Shown: positions 28,298 to 38,756, counted from the first letter of the stretch. The stretch: DNA of 64,000 bases from Microvirga arsenatis (GCF_009910705.1 NZ_JAAAXJ010000001.1:558001-622000); one strand, 5' to 3'. Program-made: numbers and translations. Notes: generated from the letters alone by a model not told the origin.

Positions 28298-29539
28298 TCA
28301 GAAGGTGGTCTCGGGCAGGCTGCGGGAGACGATCCGCTGGGGAGCCAGTCCCTCCGCCGCCAGGGCCTCGAACACCTCCAATGTATGCTGTCTGTCGCGG
28401 GTTTCGATAGTGATATCGATGGATACCCCCTTGGCGGGCACGTCCAGGAACAGGCGCCCGTGGGACACCTCCAGGATGTTGGCGCCGAGCTGGCCGAGCA
28501 GGCTCGCCACGCGCCCGAGCAGGCCGGGCCGGTCGTTGGAGGTGATGCGGAAGGAGGTGATGCGGTCGTCGCGCTCCAGATCGCGCACCATCACGGAGGC
28601 GAGGATCCGGGCGTCGATATTGCCGCCGCAGAGCACGAGGCCGACCCGCTTGCCCTGGAACCGCTCGGGCTGCGCCATCATGGCGGCGAGGCCCGCCGCG
28701 CCCGCGCCTTCCGCCATGGTCCGCTGCAGGGTGGCATAGGCGTTGACCGCCCGCTCGATCACCGGCTCCTCGACGGCGATGATGTCGGAGACGAGATCGC
28801 GCACGATCGGGAGCGGCAGCTGCCCCACGGTCTTGACCGCGATGCCCTCGGCGAGCGTCGCGCCGCCGATGGGCCGGTCCTCGCCCCGGATGGCGTTGCT
28901 GAAGGACGGGTAGAGGGCCGCCTCCACGCCGATGATCTCGATGGAAGGCTTGATCGCCTTGACCGCGACCGTGATGCCCGAGATCAGTCCGCCGCCGCCG
29001 ATCGGCACGACGATCTGGTCGAGGTCGGGGGCGTCGGCCAGCATCTCCAGGCCGATGGTGCCCTGGCCGGCCATGACCTTGGGGTCGTCATAAGGGTGCA
29101 CGAAGACGAGGCCCTCTGCCTCCGCGATCTCGCGGGCGCGGGCCGCCGCCTCATAGAGCGTCTCGCCGAACAGGATCACCCTGGCGCCGTAGGAGCGGGT
29201 GTTCTCAGCCTTCACCAGGGGCGTGCCTTCCGGCATGACGATGGTGGCCGGGATGCCGAGGCGCCGCGCGTGGTAGGCCACCGCCTGGGCATGGTTGCCG
29301 GCCGACATGGCGATGACGCCGCGGGAGCGCTCGCCGGATGTCAGGCTCTCCAGCTTCGTCACCGCGCCGCGCTCCTTGAAGGAGCCGGTGGGCTGCATGT
29401 TCTCGTGCTTCACGCAGACCGTGGCGCCGGTGAGCTGCGACAGGCGCGGCGCGGGGACGAGGGGTGTCCGCAGGACCTGCCCCTGGATGGTCTGCGCCGC
29501 CCGTTTCACGTCGTCGATGGTGATGGCGTAATCGGCCAC
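28298..29539 (-). CDS. ilvA: Threonine ammonia-lyase with C-terminal ACT domain
   Basis: A 413-residue fold-type II PLP enzyme that deaminates threonine to 2-oxobutyrate, the first step to isoleucine, or acts in threonine/serine breakdown. PLP Lys55 lies in TGSFKERGAV; the phosphate-binding loop is PIGGGGLISG. A single ACT domain at about 335-408 (ITSNDRPGLLGRVASLLGQ) makes it the TdcB/YgkA-like short regulatory form, not the two-ACT E. coli IlvA. GTG start at 29539, with GGAGGA 4 bases upstream. It follows a LivH-like gene by 29 bases. The biosynthetic or catabolic role is not settled by sequence. Confidence 0.92.
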   Translation of the reverse strand: MADYAITIDDVKRAAQTIQGQVLRTPLVPAPRLSQLTGATVCVKHENMQPTGSFKERGAVTKLESLTSGERSRGVIAMSAGNHAQAVAYHARRLGIPATIVMPEGTPLVKAENTRSYGARVILFGETLYEAAARAREIAEAEGLVFVHPYDDPKVMAGQGTIGLEMLADAPDLDQIVVPIGGGGLISGITVAVKAIKPSIEIIGVEAALYPSFSNAIRGEDRPIGGATLAEGIAVKTVGQLPLPIVRDLVSDIIAVEEPVIERAVNAYATLQRTMAEGAGAAGLAAMMAQPERFQGKRVGLVLCGGNIDARILASVMVRDLERDDRITSFRITSNDRPGLLGRVASLLGQLGANILEVSHGRLFLDVPAKGVSIDITIETRDRQHTLEVFEALAAEGLAPQRIVSRSLPETTF

Positions 29540-29568
29540 GATCTCCTCCGGAGAGTTGTTATAGGCCC

Positions 29569-30936
29569 TTAGACGGGTCTTGGTGTCGGATCCTTGAAAC
29601 CCAGCAGGCCGCCGGGCCGGAAGATGAGGAACACGACCAGCGCCGCATAGAGCGCCATGTCGCGGATCTCGATGGGCAGATACGCCGACCACAGGGTCTC
29701 GAACAAGCCCACGGCGAAACCTCCTAACATCGCGCCGGGGATGGAGCCAATCCCGCCGATGATGGCGGCGATCAGCGCCTTGAGCCCGTACTGGAAGCCT
29801 CCCGCAAATCCCAGGCCGCCATACTGCGCCACGATCAGCATGCCCGAAAGCCCCGCCATGGCGCCGGCGAGGGCCAAGGTCTGGACGAGGAGGCGCGGGC
29901 CGTTCACCCCCATGAGCGCCGCCGCCTTCGCATCGTCCGCATAGGCCCGCCAGGCCCGTCCGAAGGAGGTCGCCTGGACGAGCCAGAGCAGGCTCAAGGC
30001 GGCGGCCAGGCCGATGCCGCTGGTGATGATCGTGATCGGCGTGAGGCTGACGAGAAAATCCTGTGCACGGGCGAGGGGCCAGGCCTCCGACCAGATCGGC
30101 GGCAGCCAGACGGTCACGGGACTCTGGACGAGCCGCAGGTATTCCATGAGGAACAGGGAAAGGCCCACCGTCGCGATCAGGCTCGGCTGCGGGCTCTCGG
30201 CGGTGATCCGGCCGATGGTGAAAGTCCCGCCGACCGCACTGTGGATGGCGCCCGCAAAAAGAGAGGCTGCCAGGCCGGCCGCGAGACCGAGCACCGGGGC
30301 GCTGGCACCCGAGGCCAGAACGATGGACGCCCCGGCGATGGTGGCCGCCGAGCCGATGGCCGCAAGCTCGCCGAAGGCCAGGTTGATCCGGCCGCTCAGG
30401 CCGAAGACCAGCGCGAAGGCGACCGAGAGCAGGGCGTAGATGGCGGTTCGCGGCAGGCTGACGAGGATCTGCTGCAGCCAATAGGCGGCGGCCATCGGAA
30501 TCTCCGCGACATCGGCATCGGGGCGGCTGCCCGGATCGCCGGCCGCGCCCTCGGGAGTGTCGAGGTAATAGCGCTTGAGCATGTAGAGGCTGGCACCGGA
30601 AAGCGGACCTTCCTCCGTGCCGAGGCCCGTCAGCTCCGCCTTGTTGGGCGAGAGGCCCTCCGCGGCGAACTGGCAGATGGCGAACCGTTCGAGGACGGGG
30701 CGGTCGGGATGCCGCGCGGTGTAGTCGATCCTCAGGCTGCGCGCGGCCGGACCCTCCCGCACCCGTTCCACCGCGATGACCGCCCCCGGGTTGAGGGCCG
30801 GCAGCGCCGAGCGGCAGACCCGCGTCTGCTCCGCATCGATGGCGATACCGCAGGCGGCGAGGAGACCGATGCCCAGCAGGAGGGATGCGAACCAAGCGAT
30901 CCTCAGAGACCGGCTCATGAAAGATATGCGCCGCAT
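29569..30936 (-). CDS. LivH-like branched-chain amino acid permease with N-terminal periplasmic domain
   Basis: About 455 residues. The C-terminal 310 residues match the LivH permease family (INLAFGELAAIGS, ALMGVNGPR, GLKALIAAIIGGIGSIPGAMLGG). Ahead of it are a signal-anchor segment (IAWFASLLLGIGLLAACGIA) and a roughly 130-residue extracytoplasmic region with two Cys, not part of normal LivH. No LivM, ATPase or binding protein genes are adjacent. The ATG at 30936 is preceded by GGGAGGG supplied by a palindromic repeat; an ATG at 30918 is also in frame. It may work with subunits encoded elsewhere. It heads the unit with ilvA and RDD. Confidence 0.82.
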   Translation of the reverse strand: MRRISFMSRSLRIAWFASLLLGIGLLAACGIAIDAEQTRVCRSALPALNPGAVIAVERVREGPAARSLRIDYTARHPDRPVLERFAICQFAAEGLSPNKAELTGLGTEEGPLSGASLYMLKRYYLDTPEGAAGDPGSRPDADVAEIPMAAAYWLQQILVSLPRTAIYALLSVAFALVFGLSGRINLAFGELAAIGSAATIAGASIVLASGASAPVLGLAAGLAASLFAGAIHSAVGGTFTIGRITAESPQPSLIATVGLSLFLMEYLRLVQSPVTVWLPPIWSEAWPLARAQDFLVSLTPITIITSGIGLAAALSLLWLVQATSFGRAWRAYADDAKAAALMGVNGPRLLVQTLALAGAMAGLSGMLIVAQYGGLGFAGGFQYGLKALIAAIIGGIGSIPGAMLGGFAVGLFETLWSAYLPIEIRDMALYAALVVFLIFRPGGLLGFKDPTPRPV

Positions 30937-30939
30937 TTT

Positions 30940-30960
30940 CCCTCCCCCTTGCGGGGAGGG
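30940..30960. repeat. GC-rich palindrome, family C copy 2
   Basis: CCCTCCCCCTTGCGGGGAGGG, opposite in orientation to the copy at 31076. Together with the adjoining GGGTGGGG it forms one end of an inverted pair spanning 30940-31096. On the minus strand its end lies 3 bases before the ATG at 30936 and provides a GGGAGGG ribosome-binding site. Confidence 0.8.
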
Positions 30961-31075
30961 GCAGGGGTGGGGGTGGTGCAACCGGGTGAGCGTTGAAACA
31001 GGTCAGGTGCTGTAGCCGCCTTCATGCCCTCTGGATCGAGCACGGCGCTCCGACCTTCCGATCCCCACCCTTCAT

Positions 31076-31096
31076 CCCTCCCCGCAAGGGGGAGGG
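31076..31096. repeat. GC-rich palindrome, family C copy 3
   Basis: CCCTCCCCGCAAGGGGGAGGG, with CCCCACCC just to its left (31063-31070) mirroring GGGTGGGG to the right of copy 2. The two copies face each other across about 115 bases between the LivH-like gene and hemB. Confidence 0.8.
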
Positions 31097-31177
31097 ATGC
31101 ACGTGCGACGCTCTTTGGGAGCCAGCCTCCGAAAACCGGTGAGCCTGACACGTTCGGGCCTGGGTCGTTGTCGGTGC

Positions 31178-32287
<1,110 letters not shown>

Positions 32288-32481
32288 CTAAAAAAGGCCT
32301 GAGGTCGCCGTTTCGGTCGGTTTGGTGTCATCCTCGGGCCGAGCGAAGCGGGGGAGACGGGCCAGGTGCCGGGTGCGGGGACGGAGTTCTCCCCTTCTGG
32401 ACGCGCCGGCCCTGAACGAACGAGCGCATTGACGACCGGCCCCGGCCTTGTTTTAAGCCCCCTGCAACGAAGGAGTGGCCC

Positions 32482-33534
32482 ATGGACGCGAGCGTCGAAG
32501 TCGTCTGCGAAAGGCAGGGTGAGGCGGGTCTCATCACGCTCAACCGCCCCAAGGCCCTCAATGCGCTCACCCTCGGCATGGTGCGCGAGATGCGCCGGGC
32601 GCTCGACGCTTGGGAGACGGATCCCGCCGTGACGCGGATCGTGGTGCAGGGCGCGGGCGAAAAGGCGTTCTGCGCCGGCGGCGACATCCGGCAGCTCACC
32701 GAGGACCTCAAGGCCGGACGACGGGAGGAGGCGCTCGCCTTCTGGCGCGAGGAGTACCAGCTCAACGTCCGGATCAAGCGCTATTCCAAGCCCTATGTGG
32801 CCCTGATCGACGGCATCGTCATGGGCGGCGGCGTGGGGGTGTCCCTGCACGGCTCGCACCGGGTGGCGGGCGATCGCTACCTCTTCGCCATGCCCGAGGT
32901 GGGCATCGGCTTCTTCCCCGATGTGGGCGCCACCTACGCCCTGCCGCGCCTGCCGGGGCAGTTCGGCATGTACCTCGCGCTCACGGGCGAACGGGTGAAG
33001 CGCGACGATGCCTGCATGCTCGGGCTTGCGACCCATTCCGTGGCGAGCGCCGACATCCCCGCGCTGCGCGAGGCGCTGGTCGCGGGCGAGCCGGTGGATA
33101 CTGCGCTCGGGCGCTTCGCCGCCGAGACTGGTCCGGCCCCGCTGGAGGCGGAGAGGGCGCTCATCGATTCCTGCTTCTCGGCCAGCAGCGTCGCGGCCAT
33201 CCTGCAGCGTCTCGACGAGGCCGCCGCGGGGGGCTCGGACTTTGCCGCCAGGACCGCCGCGGGCATGCGCACCAAGTCGCCGACGAGCATGGGCATCGCC
33301 TTCGAGCAGGTGCGCCGGGGCGCCTCCCTCGGTTTCGAGGAGGCGATGAAGGTCGAGTTCCGCATCGTCTCCCGCATCGGCGACGGACACGACTTCTACG
33401 AGGGGGTCAGGGCCGTCATCATCGACAAGGACAACCGTCCCCGCTGGCAGCCCGAGACCATCGAGGCGCTGGATCCCGCCGTGGTGGAGCGCCACTTCGC
33501 GGATCTCGGCGGGAACGAGCTGGAGGCCGCCTGA
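32482..33534 (+). CDS. Enoyl-CoA hydratase/isomerase family protein (3-hydroxyisobutyryl-CoA hydrolase type)
   Basis: A 350-residue crotonase-fold protein, longer than plain enoyl-CoA hydratases (about 260) and with the features of 3-hydroxyisobutyryl-CoA hydrolase, which acts in valine breakdown. Oxyanion-hole segments are AFCAGGDIRQL (about residues 62-72) and MGGGVGVSLHGSHR (about 114-127); the acidic residue is in PEVGIGFFPDVGATY. The C-terminal ECH_2 extension runs to the end (DKDNRPRWQPETIEAL). AAGGAG precedes the ATG. Its stop overlaps the next gene's start by one base. Substrate is assigned by family resemblance. Confidence 0.88.
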   Translation: MDASVEVVCERQGEAGLITLNRPKALNALTLGMVREMRRALDAWETDPAVTRIVVQGAGEKAFCAGGDIRQLTEDLKAGRREEALAFWREEYQLNVRIKRYSKPYVALIDGIVMGGGVGVSLHGSHRVAGDRYLFAMPEVGIGFFPDVGATYALPRLPGQFGMYLALTGERVKRDDACMLGLATHSVASADIPALREALVAGEPVDTALGRFAAETGPAPLEAERALIDSCFSASSVAAILQRLDEAAAGGSDFAARTAAGMRTKSPTSMGIAFEQVRRGASLGFEEAMKVEFRIVSRIGDGHDFYEGVRAVIIDKDNRPRWQPETIEALDPAVVERHFADLGGNELEAA

Positions 33535-33992
33535 TGGCCCGGAGCGGCAATCAGGGCGCTTCCGCGCCGGCTGCGCGGGCATACCCCTCCGACCGGATCG
33601 AGGAGCGGCCCGCCGCCCAGGGCATCATGCGCTGGAGCTTCGTCCTCACCTGGTTCATGCGGGTGGTCGCCGTCCTGTGGATCATGAAGGGCCTGAGCGC
33701 CTGGGCCGTGATTCTCGGGATCTGGACCCCCATCGGCCAGTTCGAGGCCCGATCCACGGGCTACCAGGCCACCGTCATCTACTTCGCCCTCATCGACCTG
33801 ATCGCGGCGGTGGGTCTCTGGATGGCGAGCACCTGGGGCGGGATCATGTGGCTCCTGGCCGTCATGAGCCACCTCATCCTGGCCGCCTTCTTCCCAGGCA
33901 TCGTCTCCGGTGGGGTGCTGACGGTAGCGTTCTTCCTGACCCTCATGGCAGTCTACCTCGCCGTCGCCTGGCTCGCGGCGCGGGAAATCTGA
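33534..33992 (+). CDS. DUF6163-like small membrane protein
   Basis: A 152-residue protein with a polar N-terminus and four membrane segments from about residue 33 (SFVLTWFMRVVAVLWIMKGL). It resembles the Rhizobiales DUF6163 family, recognised by topology and by LIDLIAAVGLWMASTWGG; the assignment is from memory. Its ATG overlaps the upstream hydrolase stop (TGATG), so it is translationally coupled. Function unknown. Confidence 0.65.
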   Translation: MARSGNQGASAPAARAYPSDRIEERPAAQGIMRWSFVLTWFMRVVAVLWIMKGLSAWAVILGIWTPIGQFEARSTGYQATVIYFALIDLIAAVGLWMASTWGGIMWLLAVMSHLILAAFFPGIVSGGVLTVAFFLTLMAVYLAVAWLAAREI

Positions 33993-34145
33993 TCGAAGTC
34001 CCATAACACAGCCGAGATGGTCCAGGACTGCGCAAGAGCCTTTTTGTTGATGGTATGGTGGTAGGTTGCCGCCAGCCAGAAAAAGGCATCCCCTTCAAAG
34101 GAACGAGATTTCGGTCTTGCTTCCCAGACAGTCGTGGAGCTCTGT

Positions 34146-34174
34146 TTGACGGAGGAGGCCTGTTCCTATGTATA
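34146..34174 (+). promoter_or_regulatory. Candidate promoter of the asparagine-synthase-like gene
   Basis: TTGACG (34146-34151), 17-base spacer, TGTATA (34169-34174). It would give a leader of about 40 bases before the ATG at 34221. The whole 33993-34220 gap is lower in GC than surrounding DNA and holds no gene. Consensus match only. Confidence 0.4.
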
Positions 34175-34220
34175 GCGAAGCTTTCGCAAGAAGCCCGATA
34201 GTCCCTGCTAGGATGGCATA

Positions 34221-35705
34221 ATGCAGCAGTTTCCCCGCGGATTTGTATGGAGTCGAGGCTCCTTGTCTCCTCCTGAGGGTTATGTTGCAGGGCCTTTGGA
34301 AAACCTTTTTGTCTGCAAGGATCTTGCTGTCTCGGCAGCATCTGACGCCGATCGTTCCGTAACGATCCTCGGTCTTTGTGTCGGGATCGAACCCGATATC
34401 GCTGACCCTGCTCAATGGCTCCTCAGCGCTCTGGAGCAAGGCACCTTCTACGAGGCCCTGGATCTTCTGTGCGGACGCTTTGCGGTGTTCGTCAAAGATC
34501 CACAGGGGCTGCGCATCGTCTCGGACGCAACCGGAATGCGAGCCATCTTCTACCGCAGGGATTTCGAGGTTGTCGCGTCCCATGCCCGGCTCGTCGCTAA
34601 CGAGCGCACCAGCGACGTTCCGTTTCGCTATGGCTTTCCGGGAAACGGGACGCCTTTCCCGAGCGTCAAACTGCTGACCCCAAACACGCTGATCGAACTG
34701 CCGGTCGCTGAAACACGCCGTCGGTTGGGGCTGCCGCCTTCCAAACCGAAGGTTCGTCGCTTCTGGCCTCGCACGAAACTCGTCCCACGTACACCGGAAG
34801 AAGCCGCAGGCATGGTCTTGGATTGGACCACGAGAGCGGTGCGGAAAGTCGCCGAGGCACATCCGATTCGATTGGCATTGACGGCTGGGCTCGACAGCAG
34901 GGTCATGCTGGCCGTTCTGCTCAGGAGCGGGGTGCCATTCGAGACATACACTTATGGCGGGGGCAAAAGCACCGCACGAGACATTGCCGTTGCCTCGGAT
35001 TTGGCGCGGACGATGGGGGTGCGGCACTCCACCATTCCCGTTACGGCGCCCCATGGCGAGATGCTGGCGCGGCTCGAGCATGCAACTTATGCCTGTCACC
35101 ACTACCAGGCCGTGCAACCGCTCGCGAAATGGATCGGCGACAGCAACACCGTTGCGGTAACGGCCAACCTGCTGGAGATCGGCAGGACGTTCTATGCAAA
35201 GATGAAAAGGCCGGCTCCGACGATCCGCCTCGATTCGTTGAATCTCGGGAAGATCGGCAGGGCACTCTACGCAATGAGAGGAAATCCCGCCCCGCCGGTA
35301 TCTCCCTGGGCCATGCGCGCCCTCCACCTGCGCTCCATGCCGACCTCGGGAAAGGAAGCTGCCAAGGCTTATCCGGGCTGGAGCAGGGTGGCAGATGAGG
35401 CCTTCAAGGACCTTTTGACCACCAGCAACTTCAATGCCGCTCGTGGCATTCTGGATCCTTTCGACCAGTTTTACTGGGAGCACCGGATGGCCGCATGGCA
35501 TGGCGTTGCCATGCTGGAGCGCGACTTCTACGCGCAAGCCTTCATCCCGTTCAATGCCCGTGCGATCTGGGAAGTCCTCCTGGGAGTGCCGTATGAGGAC
35601 CGCGTGAATGCGACCGCTTTCCACCGCATGATCGACATGGTCGATCCGCGCCTGATGGACATTCCCATCAATCCGAAGGATTGGCCTGTTCCGGCCCCCG
35701 CATGA
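34221..35705 (+). CDS. Orphan asparagine-synthase-like protein
   Basis: A 494-residue protein. Residues about 212-270 carry the ATP-pyrophosphatase P-loop LALTAGLDSRVMLAVLL (SGGxDS-like, residues 221-226), as in asparagine synthetase B, lasso-peptide cyclases and beta-lactam synthetases. The first 190 residues match a degenerate glutamine amidotransferase layout (GRFAVFVKDPQGLRIVSDATG), but there is no Cys at position 2 (MQQFPRG), so glutamine hydrolysis is not expected. It probably forms an amide or adenylates a carboxylate on an unknown substrate. No biosynthetic partners are adjacent. GC content is visibly lower than neighbours, which suggests horizontal acquisition. Confidence 0.7.
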   Translation: MQQFPRGFVWSRGSLSPPEGYVAGPLENLFVCKDLAVSAASDADRSVTILGLCVGIEPDIADPAQWLLSALEQGTFYEALDLLCGRFAVFVKDPQGLRIVSDATGMRAIFYRRDFEVVASHARLVANERTSDVPFRYGFPGNGTPFPSVKLLTPNTLIELPVAETRRRLGLPPSKPKVRRFWPRTKLVPRTPEEAAGMVLDWTTRAVRKVAEAHPIRLALTAGLDSRVMLAVLLRSGVPFETYTYGGGKSTARDIAVASDLARTMGVRHSTIPVTAPHGEMLARLEHATYACHHYQAVQPLAKWIGDSNTVAVTANLLEIGRTFYAKMKRPAPTIRLDSLNLGKIGRALYAMRGNPAPPVSPWAMRALHLRSMPTSGKEAAKAYPGWSRVADEAFKDLLTTSNFNAARGILDPFDQFYWEHRMAAWHGVAMLERDFYAQAFIPFNARAIWEVLLGVPYEDRVNATAFHRMIDMVDPRLMDIPINPKDWPVPAPA

Positions 35706-35999
35706 CCCTGGGAGGCGAGGAGCAGGAATCTCCGTGGCATGACGGCGTAGAAGGCCAAGCTGCTCACGCAGAAGTGTATCCCCAAGAGCACAGTTCAAAG
35801 TTACATAGCCCTGCAGAGCGGTTCCGAGACCCCGGGGCGGACCTGACGGCCGGTTTGCCATAAAACGGCCCCGATGTTCCCTGTTTTCGATACCGTTCCT
35901 TAATCCAATCCCGGCACTTATCGCCGGAAGCGGGGGCGGATCGGGCGCTTGTCTGCCGCTCTCCAGTTCGACCACACCAACCGGGAAGAGCTTGCGCTC
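35706..35999. other. Gap between the asparagine-synthase-like gene and the L,D-transpeptidase gene
   Basis: These 294 bases hold no credible gene. A weak hairpin GGCCGGTTT/AAACGGCC lies near 35850-35870 without a T tract. The last 60 bases become GC-rich, like the following gene, so the join between low-GC and normal DNA falls near 35870-35930. Confidence 0.35.
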
Positions 36000-37271
36000 A
36001 TGTTGTCTCGCCGTACCCTCCTGACTGGATCGCTCGCCCTCGTCTTCACGCCGGCGACCGGAGCCCTGGCCCAGCAGTTCGCCCAGACCCAGGCCGAGTG
36101 GTCGCAGAACTACGAGGCGGTCTCCCGCACCCGCGTGCAGCGGACCTCGACCCCGATGATCTCCGCGGATTCGCTCGCCGCCACCGAGCAGATGATCGAG
36201 TACTACCGCGCCATCGCCGCCCGCGGCGGCTGGCAGCCCGTCCAGGGCGTCCAGGGCCTGCGGGTGGGCTCGAAGAGCCCGGCGGTCGTCGCCCTGCGCC
36301 AGCGCCTGATCGTGACCGGGGATCTCGACCCGGCGGCCGGCGAATCGCCGATCTTCGACTCCTATGTCGAGGCCGCCGTGCGCCGCTTCCAGGCCCGCCA
36401 CGGCATCAGCTCCACCGGCACCATGACCGGCCCGACGGTCGTGGCCATGAACGTGCCGGTCGAGATGCGCATCCGCCAGCTCGAGATCAACGTCGCGCGC
36501 CTGCGCAGCCTGGTGGGCGGAGGGCTGCCCAACCGTTACGTGGTCGCCAACATTCCCGCCGCTCTCGTCGAGACGGTGGAGGGCGGCGTCGTCCATACCC
36601 GCCATGCGGCCGGCGTCGGCAAGATCGACCGCCAGTCGCCGCTGCTGAACTCGAAGGTGGTCGAGGTCAACTTCAACCCGTTCTGGACGGCTCCCGCCTC
36701 GGTGGTGAAGAAGGACCTGATCCCCAAGATGCAGAAGGAGCCGAACTACCTGGCGGAGAACCGGATCCGCATCTTCAACGCGGCCGGCCAGGAGGTGCCC
36801 TCCAGCCAGATCAACTGGTTCTCGGACGAGGCCACCCGCTATCGCTTCCGTCAGGATCCGGGCGGCGATCTCAACTCCATGGGCTTCGTGCGCATCAACA
36901 TCCCGAATCAGCACGGCGTCTACATGCACGACACGCCTTCCAAGGGCATCTTCGGCGACGATTTCCGCTTCGTCTCCTCGGGCTGCATCCGCGTGCAGAA
37001 CGTGCGCGACTACATCGAGTGGCTCCTGAAGGACACCCCCGGCTGGACCCGCGAGCAGATCGACGCCACCTTCAAGTCCGGCGAGCGCATCGACGCCCGC
37101 CTGGCGCAGCCGGTGCCGATCTACTGGGTCTACGTCACCGCCTGGGCGACCCCGGACGGCCTCGTGCAGTTCCGCGACGACATCTACAACAAGGACGGCC
37201 TCGGCAACGCCATCCCGGTCGCGAGCCGCGTGCCGACCGAGCCGGACGAAGAGATGTTCCTGCAGAACTGA
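36000..37271 (+). CDS. Tat-exported L,D-transpeptidase (YcbB type)
   Basis: A 423-residue periplasmic peptidoglycan cross-linking enzyme. The N-terminus MLSRRTLLTGSLALVF is a twin-arginine signal. A peptidoglycan-binding type 1 domain lies at about 86-150 (SPAVVALRQRL, VRRFQARHGI). The YkuD catalytic domain holds His310 (MHDTPSKGIFG) and nucleophile Cys329 (SSGCIRV), about residues 178-345. I start at the ATG at 36000, where the Tat signal begins; a TTG at 35949 is in frame. Followed by a terminator, then glyA. Confidence 0.92.
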   Translation: MLSRRTLLTGSLALVFTPATGALAQQFAQTQAEWSQNYEAVSRTRVQRTSTPMISADSLAATEQMIEYYRAIAARGGWQPVQGVQGLRVGSKSPAVVALRQRLIVTGDLDPAAGESPIFDSYVEAAVRRFQARHGISSTGTMTGPTVVAMNVPVEMRIRQLEINVARLRSLVGGGLPNRYVVANIPAALVETVEGGVVHTRHAAGVGKIDRQSPLLNSKVVEVNFNPFWTAPASVVKKDLIPKMQKEPNYLAENRIRIFNAAGQEVPSSQINWFSDEATRYRFRQDPGGDLNSMGFVRINIPNQHGVYMHDTPSKGIFGDDFRFVSSGCIRVQNVRDYIEWLLKDTPGWTREQIDATFKSGERIDARLAQPVPIYWVYVTAWATPDGLVQFRDDIYNKDGLGNAIPVASRVPTEPDEEMFLQN

Positions 37272-37295
37272 GGTTCTTTTCTCAGCAAGCTTTCA

Positions 37296-37323
37296 CAGCC
37301 CGCCCTCCGGCGGGCTGTTGCTT
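37296..37323 (+). terminator. Rho-independent terminator after the L,D-transpeptidase gene
   Basis: Perfect 9-base stem CAGCCCGCC / GGCGGGCTG (37296-37304, 37309-37317) with a 4-base loop, followed by TTGCTTTT. Confidence 0.82.
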
Positions 37324-37451
37324 TTCATAAGCCGGGTAGGCATGTCCTGCGGGCGGGTTGGCTCTCTCTGGCCAGCCATGATAAAGGCCTGGGCAATTCG
37401 GACAGAGCGGCCCGTTCCATGCCGGGCTCACAGGAAGGCAAGGGTGAACCC

Positions 37452-38756
37452 ATGAGCGCGAGTGAAGCGGCCCACAACCATCTCTCCAACAGCTTTTTCT
37501 CGGCAAGCCTCGCCGACAGCGATCCCGAGATCGCCCGCGCCATCGGGCTGGAGCTCGGCCGCCAGCGCGATGAGATCGAGCTGATCGCCTCCGAAAACAT
37601 CGTCTCCCGCGCCGTCCTGGAGGCCCAGGGCTCGGTGATGACCAACAAGTACGCGGAGGGCTATCCGGGCCGCCGCTACTACGGCGGCTGCCAGTTCGTG
37701 GACATGGCCGAGGAGCTCGCCATCGACCGCGCCAAGCGCCTCTTCGACTGCCGCTTCGCCAACGTCCAGCCCAATTCCGGCTCCCAGGCCAACCAGGCCG
37801 TGTTCATGGCTCTGATGAAGCCGGGCGACACCTTCATGGGCCTCGACCTCGCCTGCGGCGGCCACCTGACCCACGGCTCCCCGGTCAACATGTCCGGCAA
37901 GTGGTTCAACGTGGTGAGCTACAAGGTGCGCGAGAGCGATCAGATCATCGACATGGACGAGGTCGCGCAGCTGGCCCGCGAGCACAAGCCGAAGGTGATT
38001 GTGGCCGGCGGCTCGGCCTATTCCCGCTTCTGGGATTTCGCCCGCTTCCGCGAGATCGCGGACGAGGTCGGCGCCTTCTTCATGGTCGACATCGCCCACT
38101 TTGCCGGGCTTGTGGCCGGCGGCGCGCACCCGTCCCCGTTCCCCCATGCGCATGTGGTCACCACCACCACCCACAAGACCCTGCGCGGCCCTCGCGGCGG
38201 CATGATCCTCACCAACGACGAGGACATCGCCAAGAAGGTCAATTCCGCGATCTTCCCGGGCCTGCAGGGCGGACCGCTCATGCACGTGATCGCCGCCAAG
38301 GCCGTGGCCTTCGGCGAGGCCCTGCGCCCCGAGTTCAAGCTCTATGCCCGCGCCGTCGTCGAGAACGCCAAGGTGCTCGCCGACACCATGCTGGCGAACG
38401 GCTATGCCATCGTGGCCGGCGGCACGGACAACCACCTGATGCTGGTGGACCTGCGCCCGAAGAAGCTCACCGGCAAGGCCGCCGAGGCGGCTCTCGGCCG
38501 TGCGCACATCACCTGCAACAAGAACGGCGTGCCCTTCGATCCGGAGAAGCCGATGGTCACCTCCGGCATCCGCCTCGGCACGCCCGCCGCCACCTCCCGC
38601 GGCTTCGGCGTCGCCGAGTTCAAGAAGGTGGGCGAGCTGATCGTCGAAACCCTGGACGGCTTGGCGAAGAACGGCGACGAGGGCAATGCCCCGGTCGAGG
38701 AATCGGTGAAGGCGCGCGTTCACGAGCTGACCCGCCGCTTCCCGATCTATGGCTGA
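37452..38756 (+). CDS. glyA: Serine hydroxymethyltransferase
   Basis: A 434-residue PLP enzyme that interconverts serine and glycine with transfer of a one-carbon unit to tetrahydrofolate. PLP Lys242 lies in [14 protein letters not shown]; other signatures are [10 protein letters not shown] and [16 protein letters not shown]. The ATG at 37452 follows a GGAAGGCAAGGGTG stretch. The end overlaps the next reading frame by 8 bases. In this group glyA is usually followed directly by nrdR; here one membrane-protein gene intervenes. No glycine riboswitch is evident upstream. Confidence 0.97.
   Translation: MSASEAAHNHLSNSFFSASLADSDPEIARAIGLELGRQRDEIELIASENIVSRAVLEAQGSVMTNKYAEGYPGRRYYGGCQFVDMAEELAIDRAKRLFDCRFANVQPNSGSQANQAVFMALMKPGDTFMGLDLACGGHLTHGSPVNMSGKWFNVVSYKVRESDQIIDMDEVAQLAREHKPKVIVAGGSAYSRFWDFARFREIADEVGAFFMVDIAHFAGLVAGGAHPSPFPHAHVVTTTTHKTLRGPRGGMILTNDEDIAKKVNSAIFPGLQGGPLMHVIAAKAVAFGEALRPEFKLYARAVVENAKVLADTMLANGYAIVAGGTDNHLMLVDLRPKKLTGKAAEAALGRAHITCNKNGVPFDPEKPMVTSGIRLGTPAATSRGFGVAEFKKVGELIVETLDGLAKNGDEGNAPVEESVKARVHELTRRFPIYG

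Noticed and set aside
34095..36929. A 944-codon minus-strand frame across 34095-36929
   Set aside because: It covers two plus-strand genes with clear motifs and a 294-base gap; no recognisable domain.
37324..37451. Possible glycine riboswitch before glyA
   Set aside because: Only about 130 bases are available and I see no tandem aptamer-like structure.
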